The position numbers were made by a program, and so were the translations under genes. The notes beneath the pieces were generated by a model that saw nothing but the letters and a program-made list of their open reading frames with translations, was not told the DNA's origin and ran no database searches. DNA of 64,000 nt from positions 177,834 to 241,833 of the forward strand of contig NZ_JAUEMJ010000001.1 in assembly GCF_030403505.1 (NCBI RefSeq). The letters run 5' to 3'. This stretch comes from Glycomyces tritici (GTDB lineage: Bacteria; Actinomycetota; Actinomycetes; Mycobacteriales; Micromonosporaceae). Positions within the stretch are counted from its first letter, which is position 1, and each line of letters begins with the position of its first letter. Shown here one piece after another: positions 56,221-64,000 of the stretch.

Positions 56221-57174
56221 CTAGTCGGCGGTGAGTTTCGCGACCCGTTCGGGAGTCGGCCACTTGACGTCCTTGGCCCATCCGGCCCGCTCGAGGAGCC
56301 AGATGATCCGGGCGGAGGTGTCGATCTGTCCGCGTTTGACACCGTGGCGGGCCCAGGTCTGGTCGGCGTGGTGGGAGTTGTGCCAGGACTCGCCGCCCGA
56401 GAGCAGCGCGAGCGGCCAGAAGTTCGCGGCCTTGTCGCGGCTCTTGAAGGGCCGCTCGCCGATCATGTGGCAGATCGAGTTCGTCGACCACGTGGCGTGG
56501 TGCAGGGCCGAGACGCGGACCAGGCTCGCCCAGAAGAACGCCGTCAGCGCGCCAGTCCAGGACATCGTGATGAGTCCGCCGAGCACGGCCGGCAGGAAGA
56601 ACGTCGCCACCGTCCACACCCAGAACAGCTTGTCGACCATGACGAGGTCCGGGTCGCGGCGCAGGTCCGGCGCGAAGCGCTCCTCGTTGGTGGTGTTGCG
56701 CGGCTGGAACATCCAGCCCATGTGCGCGTGCCAGAAGCCCTTGCTCAGGGCCAGCGCGGAGGTGCCGTAGATCCACGGCGAGTGCGGGTCGCCCTCTTTG
56801 TCGGAGAACGCGTGGTGGCGGCGGTGGTCGGCGACCCAGGTGATGAGCGGGCCTTGCACCGACATGCTGCCGAGGATCGCCAGCGCGATCTTCACGGGCC
56901 GGTTCGGTTTGAAGGAGCCGTGGGTGAAGAGGCGGTGGAAGCCGACGGTGATGCCGTGGAGGGTGAGGAGGTAGAAGCCGACGCTGAGGGCGATGTCGGT
57001 CCAGCTGAGGAGGCCCGTGGTCCACGCGAAGGGGACGGCGGCGGCGAGCGCGGCCATCGGCACGAGGAGGAAGAGGTAGACGAGGGACTGGCGTCCGGCG
57101 TCGCGTACCTCGCCGTGGACGGGTTTGGGTCCGGCCTGGGCCGGGGTGGGGCCTGTCTGGGTGATGGTGGCCAT
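56221..57174 (-). CDS. Fatty-acid desaturase (acyl-CoA/acyl-lipid delta-9 type)
   Basis: A 317-aa integral-membrane di-iron enzyme. Three His boxes are intact: HRLFTH (residues 80-85), HRRHH (117-121) and HNSHH (near 275). Four hydrophobic segments surround them (about 32-50, 60-78, 155-190). Family members put a double bond into acyl chains and so fluidise the membrane. It is downstream of a NarL-type two-component pair in the same orientation, 164 nt from the response regulator. That recalls the DesK/DesR control of desaturase in Bacillus. ATG 57174 follows GAGG. Confidence 0.9.
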   Translation of the reverse strand: MATITQTGPTPAQAGPKPVHGEVRDAGRQSLVYLFLLVPMAALAAAVPFAWTTGLLSWTDIALSVGFYLLTLHGITVGFHRLFTHGSFKPNRPVKIALAILGSMSVQGPLITWVADHRRHHAFSDKEGDPHSPWIYGTSALALSKGFWHAHMGWMFQPRNTTNEERFAPDLRRDPDLVMVDKLFWVWTVATFFLPAVLGGLITMSWTGALTAFFWASLVRVSALHHATWSTNSICHMIGERPFKSRDKAANFWPLALLSGGESWHNSHHADQTWARHGVKRGQIDTSARIIWLLERAGWAKDVKWPTPERVAKLTAD

Positions 57175-57338
57175 CGCTCGGCCTCGCTTTCGATTCGTCC
57201 GACTCTGCAATCGTCGTCTCGAGCGGGTTCGTGCGCAGTGGGGCGGATGGGTGCTTTTCGGGCCGATGATGCCCCGCGTCGCAGGGGGCGTAGGCCCCTC
57301 GAGGGCGCGGCCGGTCCCGGAAGGGCGGTGCCGCCGGG

Positions 57339-57980
57339 TCAGTTGCCTTCGAGGTAGGCGAGGACGGCGAGGACGCGGCGGTTGTCGTCCTCGGACTGGC
57401 CGAGGCCGAGTTTGCGGAAGACGTTCGCCGAGTGCTTGCCGACGGCCTTCTCGGTGATGAAGAGGCTGGCGGCGATGGCGGCGTTGGTGCGGCCTTCGGC
57501 CATGAGGCCGAGGACTTCGAGTTCGCGGGGGGTGAGGGCGTCGAGGCGGTTCTGCTGCTTGCCGAGGAGGCGGGCGACGACTTCGGGGTCCATGGCGGTG
57601 CCGCCGGCGGCGACGCGGCGCAGGGCCTCGATGAACTCGGCGACGTTGGAGACGCGGTCTTTGAGGAGGTAGCCGACGCCGCCGCGGCGGTCGCCGAGGA
57701 GTTCGCGGGCGTAGAGCTGCTCGACGTACTGGGAGAGCACGAGGATCGGCAGGGCCGGGATGTGGCGGCGGGCCTCGATGGCGGCGCGCAGGCCCTCGTC
57801 GGTGAAGGTCGGGGGGAGGCGGATGTCGACGACGGCGACGTCGGGCCGGTGCTTGAGGAGGGCGGCGGTGAGCGCGGGGCCGTTGTCGACCGCCTCGACC
57901 ACGGTGAAGTCGTAGGCCTCGAGCAGGCGGGTCAGGCCGTCGCGCAGGAGCGAGTGGTCTTCGGCGAGGACGACGTCCAT
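57339..57980 (-). CDS. NarL/LuxR-type response regulator
   Basis: A 213-aa regulator; ATG 57980. The receiver has AEDHSLLRDGL and the phosphoryl Asp in AVVDIRLPP. VLSQYVEQLYA and GVGYLLKDRV give the Ser and Lys. The output domain reads LTPRELEVLGLMAEGRTNAAIAASLFITEKAVGKHSANVFRKLGL. The partner kinase is 126 nt upstream and the desaturase is downstream. Confidence 0.92.
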   Translation of the reverse strand: MDVVLAEDHSLLRDGLTRLLEAYDFTVVEAVDNGPALTAALLKHRPDVAVVDIRLPPTFTDEGLRAAIEARRHIPALPILVLSQYVEQLYARELLGDRRGGVGYLLKDRVSNVAEFIEALRRVAAGGTAMDPEVVARLLGKQQNRLDALTPRELEVLGLMAEGRTNAAIAASLFITEKAVGKHSANVFRKLGLGQSEDDNRRVLAVLAYLEGN

Positions 57981-58045
57981 CTTGCACTCCTAGTGGTCTC
58001 GGCCAGGCCGGTCGCCGTCTCCGGCGAAGGCCCTGCCTGTCTGCG

Positions 58046-58066
58046 GGTGCCATGCGGCATGGCACC
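58046..58066. promoter_or_regulatory. 21-bp inverted repeat between kinase and response regulator
   Basis: GGTGCCATGC, one base, then GCATGGCACC form a perfect 10-bp repeat. It may be an operator for the response regulator or a stem in the mRNA between the two genes. Confidence 0.5.
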
Positions 58067-58106
58067 GGTGTGCCGCCCGCTTCGCTACGGCCTCAGGCCG
58101 GTCCGA

Positions 58107-59411
58107 TCAGAACGGGTGGGCACTGGCCGCATTATGGGCAATGCCGAGGTCGACCGCGGCGGCGGGGATGGTCATGGTGACGACGGTGGGGCCGCCTTCG
58201 GGGCTGTCGACCTCGACGGTGCCGTCGAAGGCGGCGAGGCGGCTGCGAACGCCGTCGAGTCCGCCGCCCGGGGAGAAGCTCGCACCGCCGATGCCGTCGT
58301 CGCGGACCTCGATGACCACTTGGTCGTGTTCGCGGTGGACGATGATCTGCACTTGGGAGGCCTGGGCGTGCTTCGTGATGTTGGTGAGGATCTCGTTCGT
58401 CGCGAAGTACGCGGCGGCCTCCAGGGGCGGCGGCAGCTTGCCGACCAGTCGGTCCACAACGGACACCGGGAGCGGGTGGTCGAGCGCCATCGCCTGCAGT
58501 GCGCCGGTGAAGCCCCGGTCCGCGAGCACCGGCGGGTGGATGCCGCGCACCAGCTGCCGGATCTCCTCGAGCGCGTCGGAGCAGGCCTGGCGGGCTTCGC
58601 CGACGAGCGCGGCGGCCTGCTTGGGCCGGTCGTTCGAGAGCAGTTCCTCGGCCATGCCGAGGGTCAGGCTGAGGGCGGCGATGCGGGCCTGCGCGCCGTC
58701 GTGGAGGTCTCGTTCTATCCGCCGCAGCTCGGCGGCGGCGTGGCCGGCGGTCTGGTCGCGGGCGTGGCGCAGCTCGGTGACCCGCTCGGTGAGCAGGGCG
58801 TTCGCGGTGGGGCCGAGCAGCAGCACCCCGAGGTGCGAGTACCAGCGCAGCAGCAGCTCGCCCCAGCGCCACCAGGCGACGCCGCAGGCGAGGGCGAACG
58901 GCACGAGCATGAGGGTCTTGGCGGGCGTGTCGAAGTCGTAGAAGCCGAAGTCGTTGACGAACGGGGTCTGCGCGGAGTGGAAGACCGTGACGAGCAGGAA
59001 CGGCTGCACGAGGTAGTAGACGGCGACGCTGAAGACGCCGAGGTAGAGCAGGTTCACGAGGAACCCGAGGGTCGCGTCGATGGCGAGCCACGCGAAGTCG
59101 CGCCAGGTGGCGGGCTCGCGGATGAGCCACAGGGCCTGCTGGTCGAGCCGGGCCTTGGGGCGCGGCCGGTAGGGGGCGGGGATGGCGACGCCGAGCTGCT
59201 CGCCGATGATGCGGCGCTGCGCGTTGGCCCAGACGCGGATGGCGAGGAGGACCGCGACGGCGACGGGGATGCCGATCCAGAAGATGACGAATACACCGGT
59301 GACTATGGCGGCGGCGAGGAGCGCCGCTGCGATGAGCGTGAGGCTGAAGCGCAGGACCGACCAGCCTGGGAGGGCCAGTCGCCGCGTGATGGGATTGGCC
59401 GGTGTCGACAT
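58107..59411 (-). CDS. NarL-type sensor histidine kinase with membrane sensor domain
   Basis: A 434-aa kinase starting at ATG 59411. The N-terminal half has several transmembrane segments (about residues 22-60, 108-140 and 168-205), like the actinobacterial membrane-sensor class. The kinase core has the HisKA_3 box ERDLHDGAQARIAALSLTLGMAEELL. The ATPase core includes NEILTNITKHAQAS, DDGIGGA and GGLDGVRSRL. It heads the transcript that holds the NarL-type regulator and perhaps the desaturase. The signal is unknown; membrane state is a guess from context. Confidence 0.9.
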   Translation of the reverse strand: MSTPANPITRRLALPGWSVLRFSLTLIAAALLAAAIVTGVFVIFWIGIPVAVAVLLAIRVWANAQRRIIGEQLGVAIPAPYRPRPKARLDQQALWLIREPATWRDFAWLAIDATLGFLVNLLYLGVFSVAVYYLVQPFLLVTVFHSAQTPFVNDFGFYDFDTPAKTLMLVPFALACGVAWWRWGELLLRWYSHLGVLLLGPTANALLTERVTELRHARDQTAGHAAAELRRIERDLHDGAQARIAALSLTLGMAEELLSNDRPKQAAALVGEARQACSDALEEIRQLVRGIHPPVLADRGFTGALQAMALDHPLPVSVVDRLVGKLPPPLEAAAYFATNEILTNITKHAQASQVQIIVHREHDQVVIEVRDDGIGGASFSPGGGLDGVRSRLAAFDGTVEVDSPEGGPTVVTMTIPAAAVDLGIAHNAASAHPF

Positions 59412-59429
59412 GGTAGGGGAAAGCCTACC
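59412..59429. promoter_or_regulatory. Inverted repeat at the start of the kinase gene
   Basis: GGTAGG, six bases, CCTACC lie directly upstream of ATG 59411, where binding of the response regulator or folding of the leader could act. Confidence 0.4.
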
Positions 59430-59527
59430 CCTCGCATCGCGAACGCTGCCGCCGCTGCCTCGCGTGCGCCGCTCGGCGGGTGCCTAGGCTGGGATCCTGT
59501 TTTTTCTTACGCGTGAGAGGGACCGGT

Positions 59528-60331
59528 ATGGGCGAGGGAACGTGGGCGCTGGTCACGGGCGCTTCCGCGGGGCTCGGTGCGGCCTTCGCGCGGCAGCTGG
59601 CGGCGCGCGGCCACCACGTGGTCCTCGTGGCGAGGTCGGAGGCGAAGCTGGAGGCGCTGGCGGCCGAGCTGCGCGCGGCGCACGGCGTGCAGGCGCGGGT
59701 GGCGGTGCAGGACCTGGCGGCGCCGGGCGCGGCCGAGCGGATCGCGGAGGCCGTGTCGGGCGCGGGGATCGCGGTCGAGGTGCTGGTGAACAACGCGGGT
59801 ATCGGCACGTTCGGCCGGGACGCGGAGATCGGCGCGGACTACAACCGCGATGTGGCGATGGTGAACGTGGTGGCGGTCGCCGACCTGGTGCAGCGGTTCC
59901 TGCCGGGGATGGTGGGGCGCGGTTCGGGTGCGGTGGTGAACGTGGCGTCGATGGCGGGCTTCCAGCCGCAGCCGTACATGGCGCTGTACGCGGCCACGAA
60001 GGCGTTCGTCGTGAACTACAGCCTGGGGCTGTGGGTGGAGACGAAGGGCACGGGCGTGCGGGTGCTGGCGGTGTGCCCGGGGCCGGTGGACACGGACTTC
60101 CCGATAGCCAACGGCATCAAGTACGACGAGCGGCGCCTGGGCTGGCTGCTGGCCGACCCGGAGGCGATCGTGCGGCAGTCGCTGCGGGCGCTCGACCGCG
60201 ACAAGGGCTACGTGGTGCCGGACTGGAAGAACTGGCCGGAGGCGCATCTGCTGCCGCGCCGCCCGAGGCGGCTCATGACCCGCCTGATCGGGCTGGTGCT
60301 GGAGCGCTTCGCGGACTACCAGCGCCGGTGA
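59528..60331 (+). CDS. Short-chain dehydrogenase/reductase
   Basis: A 267-aa classical SDR; ATG 59528 follows GAGAGGGA. TGASAGLGAAFARQLAARG is the cofactor loop and LVNNAGIGTFG is the NNAG motif. The Ser in VNVASMAGF and YAATKAF (YxxxK) form the active site. The set resembles DltE/YqjQ-type reductases that act on lipophilic substrates. The C-terminus is basic and amphipathic (RRPRRLMTRLIGLVLERFADYQRR) and may touch the membrane. The substrate is unknown. Confidence 0.87.
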   Translation: MGEGTWALVTGASAGLGAAFARQLAARGHHVVLVARSEAKLEALAAELRAAHGVQARVAVQDLAAPGAAERIAEAVSGAGIAVEVLVNNAGIGTFGRDAEIGADYNRDVAMVNVVAVADLVQRFLPGMVGRGSGAVVNVASMAGFQPQPYMALYAATKAFVVNYSLGLWVETKGTGVRVLAVCPGPVDTDFPIANGIKYDERRLGWLLADPEAIVRQSLRALDRDKGYVVPDWKNWPEAHLLPRRPRRLMTRLIGLVLERFADYQRR

Positions 60332-60343
60332 GCGCCCGGCCGG

Positions 60344-61012
60344 TCAGTCGAGGACGCGGGCGATGGAGAGGCCGTCGTAGCCCTTGACGCCCACGGTCTG
60401 CATGACGGTCCCCTCCAGCCGCGGGTCGGCCGCGACCTTCTCCAGATAGGACCGCACGCCTTGCACGTTGGGGTCGCGGCTGAGCCCGTCGGCCACGGCT
60501 CCGCCGCGCACCACGTTGTCGGCCACGATGAGTCCGCCGGGCCGGGTCAGCTGCAGCGACCAGTCGAGGTAGTCGGGGTAGCCGCCCTTGTCGGCGTCGA
60601 TGAAGACCATGTCGAACGGCTCGCCGCCCTCGGCGGCCAGCTTCGGCAGGCTCTCGGCGGCTGCTCCCACGCGGATCTCGACGATCCCCACGAGCCCGGC
60701 GCGGGCGATGTTGCCGCTCGCGACCTCGGCGTGGCGGGGGCTGTACTCGAGGCTGACGAGGTGGCCGTCCTTGGGCAGGGCGCGCGCCATCCAGATCGCG
60801 CTGTAGCCGCCGAGCGTGCCGATCTCCAGCACGCGCTTCGCGCCGAGCGTCTTCGCGAGCAGGTACAGGAGCTTTCCCTGGGCGGCCGACACCGAGATCG
60901 GGGGCAGGCCGGCCCGCTGGGCCGCGGCGGTGGCCTCGGCGAGGGCCTGGTCCTCGCCGACGAGCAGCGACGAGAGGAACGCGTCGACTTCGGTCCATTG
61001 GCCCTGGCCCAT
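60344..61012 (-). CDS. O-methyltransferase (caffeoyl-CoA/catechol type)
   Basis: A 222-aa SAM-dependent enzyme; ATG 61012 follows GAAGGGG. The SAM loop is VLEIGTLGGYSAIWMARALP. Acidic ribose contact and metal residues are in LVSLEYSPRHAEVA and DMVFIDADKGGYPDYLDW. The Asp-Asn pair of IVADNVVRGG completes the metal site of cation-dependent O-methyltransferases. It should methylate catechol-like hydroxyls. It is convergent with the SDR gene, and no pathway is adjacent. Confidence 0.9.
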   Translation of the reverse strand: MGQGQWTEVDAFLSSLLVGEDQALAEATAAAQRAGLPPISVSAAQGKLLYLLAKTLGAKRVLEIGTLGGYSAIWMARALPKDGHLVSLEYSPRHAEVASGNIARAGLVGIVEIRVGAAAESLPKLAAEGGEPFDMVFIDADKGGYPDYLDWSLQLTRPGGLIVADNVVRGGAVADGLSRDPNVQGVRSYLEKVAADPRLEGTVMQTVGVKGYDGLSIARVLD

Positions 61013-61412
61013 GGTTCGCCCCTTCCAAGGAGTCCGAGAACGTCGGTCAAACGCTATCACCGCCGGGCCGCCCGATTCACGCCCATATTTTCCGGACTTC
61101 GCAACCGAGTCGTAACGCCGATTTGCGACTACGCGGACTGGCGGTCGGGAATAGTACCGCTAAAGAGTGAAGGACGTTGTTGTAATTACGACATAGAGCG
61201 ATGATTGACCGTGGTCTTTTGTCGGAATTTGCCCCCTTATCAGGGGAACGCGCCGGTCTCGGTCTTGCCGATCATCGTACGACGCAACGGCTTGAATGAT
61301 AGACCTGAATCACGACTTGTTCGCGGCCGAAGTTCCGGACCTCCGGTGCGGCGGCGGATTGGAATGACGACCGGCTTCGGGGTGAGCCGGTCGCACACTG
61401 GGGGGTAACGCT
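61013..61412. other. AT-richer intergenic control region before the SsgA-like gene
   Basis: This 400-bp gap has no supported gene and is lower in G+C than its surroundings (61130-61330). It holds the inverted repeat TGTTGTAATTACGACA (61178-61193), paired at 14 of 16 positions. It is likely a complex promoter region for the SsgA-like gene. Confidence 0.5.
61178..61193. promoter_or_regulatory. AT-rich inverted repeat (operator candidate)
   Basis: TGTTGTAATTACGACA is palindromic at 14 of 16 positions around a GTAATTAC core. It lies about 220 bp upstream of the SsgA-like start in the AT-richer region. Confidence 0.4.
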
Positions 61413-61847
61413 ATGAGCATGGCACGATCGGCGACCGTCGATATCGGCACCACCATGCGGCTCGTCGCACCCGATTTCGCGACGGTGAGTGTGCGCGCGA
61501 GCCTGCGCTACGACCCGGACGATCCCTACGCCGTCTGCGTCATGTTCCACCCCGACGGCACGGACGCCGACCAGGTGGCCTGGTCCTTCTCGCGGGAGCT
61601 GCTCGCGAAGGGCCTGGAAGAGCCCACAGGGATCGGCGACGTCCGGGTGTGGCCCTGGACCACCCCGCGGGGCGAATCGGTCGCACTGGCCCTCTCGTCG
61701 CCCGACGGGAACGCGCTCTTCGAGATCAACCGCGGCGTCGTGCAGCGCTTCCTCCGCCGGGCCTACAGCCTGGTGCCGCGCGGCCGCGAATCCGGCTACG
61801 TCGACATGGACACGACCCTCACCAAGCTCCTGGCCGGCGGCGTCTGA
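61413..61847 (+). CDS. SsgA/SsgB-family sporulation and cell-division protein
   Basis: A 144-aa protein unique to mycelial or sporulating actinobacteria as a family. ATG 61413 follows GGGGGG. PDFATVSVRASLRYDPDDPYAVCVMFHP, then VAWSFSRELLAKGLEEPTGIGDVRVWP and FEINRGVVQRFLRRAYSLVPRG, follow the SsgA-like core. Length and the C-terminal end fit SsgB, which recruits FtsZ for sporulation septa, better than SsgA; the exact paralogue is not certain. It has its own long AT-richer control region and a strong terminator. Confidence 0.9.
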   Translation: MSMARSATVDIGTTMRLVAPDFATVSVRASLRYDPDDPYAVCVMFHPDGTDADQVAWSFSRELLAKGLEEPTGIGDVRVWPWTTPRGESVALALSSPDGNALFEINRGVVQRFLRRAYSLVPRGRESGYVDMDTTLTKLLAGGV

Positions 61848-61875
61848 CCCGCCGACCCGCCACCGGCGAGTGCAT

Positions 61876-61903
61876 GGGCGGGCCGGGGATCCCCGGCCCG
61901 CCC
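61876..61903. terminator. Perfect-palindrome terminator between convergent genes
   Basis: A perfect 28-bp palindrome (arm GGGCGGGCCGGGGA) followed by TTT lies between the SsgA-like gene and the convergent multicopper oxidase. Confidence 0.78.
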
Positions 61904-61978
61904 TTTCGCCTTCTCGCCGCCTCGCCCCGTGCACCGCCCGCCTTCACCCCGCCTGGAGCGCCGCTCCCCCGCCGCGCC

Positions 61979-63427
61979 TCATTCCGGATGGTTCCCGGCG
62001 GGCCCGCCGATGAGGAACGGCGCGCCGACCCCCTCGTAGACCAGGTGCGCTACCAGGCCCTCGGCGGCGTGCGGGAGGTTGTGGCAGTGGTCCATCCAGA
62101 TCCCGGGGTTGTCCGCGACGAACGCGATCTCGAACTCCTCGCCGTCGCGCACCTCGAGTGAGTCGACCCACCAGGGGCTCCCGGTCGCGGCGACGCCGTC
62201 GCGCGAGAGCACCACCGCGTGGTGGCCGTGCAGGTGCATCGGATGGGCCTCGCCGCTGTCGTTCGCGATGCGCATCCGCACGACGTCGCCGTAGGCCACG
62301 GTGAACATCGGCACGTCGGGAGCCATGGCGCCGTTGACGGTCCACCAGAATCCGGGCTTGCCGTCGAGGAATCCCGGACGGCGCCCGATGCCGAACGCGA
62401 ACTCGCGGTCCGCGGTCGCGAGGTCGAGCCCGACGGGAGCCTTCGTTCCATAGTGGAGCAGATCGAGGACGTCGCCCGGCGGCTCGGAGGCCGCGACGCC
62501 GCCCTCGCCCACGAGCAGGGCCGCCCCGCTGAGGTTGACGCGCACGGCGCCGCTCTCGGGCACGGTGAACACGAGGTCGCTCCGCCCGCCGGCGGCCACT
62601 TCGACGGCCACCCCTTCGATCGCCTCGGGGCCGTGCAGGTCGGTGCCGTCGACGGCGGCGACGTGGAACGGCGCGCCGTCGACCCAGACCGGCATCACGC
62701 CGAAGTCGGTGTTCACCACGCGGACGCGGACCGTGTCGCCCGGTTCGGCCGCCACCCGGTCCTCGCCGTCGCGGCCGTTCACGGTGCGCTTGCCGCCGTA
62801 GAGGTGGGCGAGCGCGAGCGCGTCCACGTCCGCGCCGGCACCGGCGGCCGGGGTGATGACGAGGGGGCCGAGGAGGCCGCCGAGGACCTGCTCGTGGGAG
62901 ACCTGGTGCGAGTGGTACCAGAAGGTGCCGGCCTGGTCGGCGACGAACCGGTAGACGAACGACTCGCCGACGCCGACGGCGTCCTGGGTGACGCCCGCGG
63001 CGCCGTCCATGGCGCCCGGCACGTCGACGCCGTGCCAGTGGAGGGTGACGCCGTCGGGGACGCTCGCGTTCTCGAGGGTCACTTCGACGAGCTGGCCCTG
63101 GACCGCGCGGATCGCAGGGCCCGGCGAGGAGCCGTTCAGGGTGTAGCCGTCGAGCTCCCGGCCGGACGCGAGCGTGAAGCGCCCTTGCGCGGCGGTGAGC
63201 GTGAGGCGCACGTCCGCTTCGCGGTCGCCCGGGACGGTGAGCTCGTCGACCGGGACCGTGGACGCGGCGCCGCCGGGCGCCCGGCCGCCGTGGTCGTGGC
63301 GGCCCATGTCCGCGACCGAGTAGGCGTCGGGCACCAGGCTGGCCTGCCAGAACCAGGCGACGGGCGCGATGACCGCGACGGCGGCGGCCACCGCGACGAA
63401 CGTCTTCGCGCGTCTACTGAGGCGCAT
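61979..63427 (-). CDS. Multicopper oxidase
   Basis: A 482-aa enzyme with an N-terminal membrane anchor or signal (SRRAKTFVAVAAAVAVIAPVAW; twin Arg may allow Tat export). It is followed by a His-rich MGRHDHGG stretch. Copper sites are complete: HWHG (His130, His132), WYHSHQ (His172, His174), HPMHLHGH, and the last motif HCHNLPHAAEGL. The last gives the type-1 Cys; the axial position after the final His is Leu, not Met, which points to a high-potential site. It likely oxidises Cu(I) or phenolic/metal substrates outside the cell. Its start overlaps the stop of the membrane protein upstream by 14 nt. Confidence 0.9.
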   Translation of the reverse strand: MRLSRRAKTFVAVAAAVAVIAPVAWFWQASLVPDAYSVADMGRHDHGGRAPGGAASTVPVDELTVPGDREADVRLTLTAAQGRFTLASGRELDGYTLNGSSPGPAIRAVQGQLVEVTLENASVPDGVTLHWHGVDVPGAMDGAAGVTQDAVGVGESFVYRFVADQAGTFWYHSHQVSHEQVLGGLLGPLVITPAAGAGADVDALALAHLYGGKRTVNGRDGEDRVAAEPGDTVRVRVVNTDFGVMPVWVDGAPFHVAAVDGTDLHGPEAIEGVAVEVAAGGRSDLVFTVPESGAVRVNLSGAALLVGEGGVAASEPPGDVLDLLHYGTKAPVGLDLATADREFAFGIGRRPGFLDGKPGFWWTVNGAMAPDVPMFTVAYGDVVRMRIANDSGEAHPMHLHGHHAVVLSRDGVAATGSPWWVDSLEVRDGEEFEIAFVADNPGIWMDHCHNLPHAAEGLVAHLVYEGVGAPFLIGGPAGNHPE

Positions 63428-63869
63428 TCCCGACCGCGGGCTCCGAGGCGGGCCGCTTCGCTCGGAAGCCGGCCATGAACGCGGTCCCGTAGACCGCGAA
63501 CGCGACGATGCCGTGGAGGAGGCCGAAGATCGCGGCTTCGTGGCCGAAGATCCCGAGGAAGACCTGCAGGGCGACCCACAGGAGCAGGATGACCGCGAAG
63601 CGGACGCCGCCCTTGATCTTCGCGAAGAACGAGACGATCAACAGGAGCAGGGCGAGGGCCGGGATGACCATCATGCCGTTGATGCCGTGGAGCATGAAGC
63701 CGATGCCCTCGTCGAAGGGCACCTCCTCGCTCTCCAGGACGGCCGAGTCGAGGACGCCGCCGTCCTGGACCCAGATGTAGAGGCCGGCGATGGCGTAGGC
63801 CATGAACGCGGCTTGGAGCGCGACCTCGACGGCGATGACGTAGGCGAGGATGCGGTAGACGACTCTCAT
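63414..63869 (-). CDS. Small polytopic membrane protein preceding the copper oxidase
   Basis: A 151-aa protein; ATG 63869 follows AGGAGGG. Four hydrophobic segments are visible (about residues 5-30, 58-82, 92-108, 118-136). MLHGINGMMVIPAL and LLHGIVAFAVYG each carry an HG pair inside a helix, and GIFGHEAAIFG carries a third His, so haem or copper binding is possible. It resembles the DUF6220-type small membrane proteins. Its stop overlaps the multicopper oxidase start, so the two are co-translated. A shared role in copper handling is inferred. Confidence 0.75.
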   Translation of the reverse strand: MRVVYRILAYVIAVEVALQAAFMAYAIAGLYIWVQDGGVLDSAVLESEEVPFDEGIGFMLHGINGMMVIPALALLLLIVSFFAKIKGGVRFAVILLLWVALQVFLGIFGHEAAIFGLLHGIVAFAVYGTAFMAGFRAKRPASEPAVGNAPQ

Positions 63870-63922
63870 GCGGATGCCCTCCTGCTCAGTAGGCCCGTTG
63901 GCCGGCTGCACAAAGTGAAGAT

Positions 63923-63941
63923 AAACACACGGAGAGTGTTT
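63923..63941. promoter_or_regulatory. Inverted repeat upstream of the copper-oxidase operon
   Basis: AAACAC, seven bases, GTGTTT, in AT-rich DNA about 55-70 bp before ATG 63869. A redox or metal-responsive repressor could bind here; the protein is unknown. Confidence 0.5.
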
Positions 63942-63961
63942 TATGTCGGAGAAAGCACAGA

Positions 63962-63987
63962 GCCGCGCCCGGTTTCCCGGGCGCGGC
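63962..63987. terminator. Hairpin at the right edge
   Basis: GCCGCGCCCGG, a short loop and CCGGGCGCGGC form an 11-bp stem. It probably ends a gene that lies to the right of the window on the minus strand. Confidence 0.55.
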
Positions 63988-64000
63988 GCCGCGATATGCG

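Noticed and set aside
56148..56342. A 64-codon minus-strand reading frame ending Ile-Arg-Glu-Ala-Gly before the UvrA-like gene
   Set aside because: It runs through the antisense of the desaturase end and stops at the TAG of the TAGAGT hexamer. The conserved part is explained by the promoter box, so I do not call it a gene.

Overview
The window reads as chromosomal DNA of a high-GC, mycelial or sporulating actinobacterium. The signs are very high G+C, a DivIVA-like coiled-coil protein, an SsgA/SsgB-like sporulation protein, a RamB-like regulator beside the glyoxylate genes, Tat- and Sec-exported hydrolases, small type VII secretion proteins, and many promoters with a TAnnnT hexamer 6-7 nt before the start codon (leaderless mRNAs). 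Gene content would suit Glycomycetales or a relative, but that placement is inference. I saw no rRNA, tRNA, CRISPR array, insertion sequence or prophage.

Layout. 1-8.4 kb: 3' part of a flavohaemoprotein-type reductase, a DivIVA-like protein, an AraC regulator divergent from a GH27 enzyme, a secreted GH43-ricin enzyme, a GNAT enzyme, and NDH-2 coupled to a membrane protein. 8.7-13.6 kb: GNAT, SDR, an ECF sigma factor paired with a DGPF/YCII-like protein, and a Tat-exported M20 peptidase. 13.6-17.9 kb: a LacI-controlled operon (ThuA-like protein plus two Gfo/Idh/MocA dehydrogenases) with matching operators. 17.9-24.5 kb: hydrolase, argG with a palindromic operator, small proteins, a VOC protein, a CBM2 secreted protein and a GAP-like membrane protein. 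24.6-29 kb: dehalogenase-like hydrolase, then a serine-hydrolase lipoprotein in tandem with an OmpR-type two-component system. 29-31.8 kb: YbaB / EspC-like / WXG trio, then a ketopantoate-reductase-like gene. 32-39 kb: 5'-nucleotidase, M20D amidohydrolase, streptogramin-lyase-like propeller, gluconokinase divergent from an FCD regulator, and an unrecognised protein. 39-41.8 kb: a polyester-hydrolase (cutinase/PETase family) homologue and a LuxR regulator behind a perfect palindrome. 41.9-46.7 kb: malate synthase, isocitrate lyase and a divergent RamB-like regulator. 46.8-53.6 kb: phosphoesterase, exported protein, VOC, WYL regulator, MFS transporter, unknown protein, and an AraC-VOC pair. 53.7-59.4 kb: UvrA-like ABC protein, a fatty-acid desaturase and a NarL-type two-component system. 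59.5-64 kb: SDR, O-methyltransferase, SsgA-like protein, and a multicopper oxidase with a small membrane protein.

The most notable pattern is a promoter architecture shared by three genes: the VOC gene at 22337, the VOC gene at 53177 and the UvrA-like gene at 56137, all on the minus strand. Each has a conserved 18-nt box (GATCAGGAATCGAGAAGC or 16/18 of it), then 19-20 nt, then TAGAGT or TATCGT, then exactly 7 nt, then ATG. At 53177 the box lies inside the last codons of a 147-aa AraC-type regulator. This suggests a small regulon of leaderless transcripts controlled by that regulator, linking two VOC proteins and a UvrA-type ABC protein in a possible drug or DNA-damage response.

Other points of interest are an intact-looking polyester hydrolase, a streptogramin-lyase homologue that keeps the family's catalytic residues, a LacI operator pair, a FadR-like operator near an FCD regulator with an odd C-terminal tail, and a perfect TetR-type palindrome over the promoter of a LuxR regulator.
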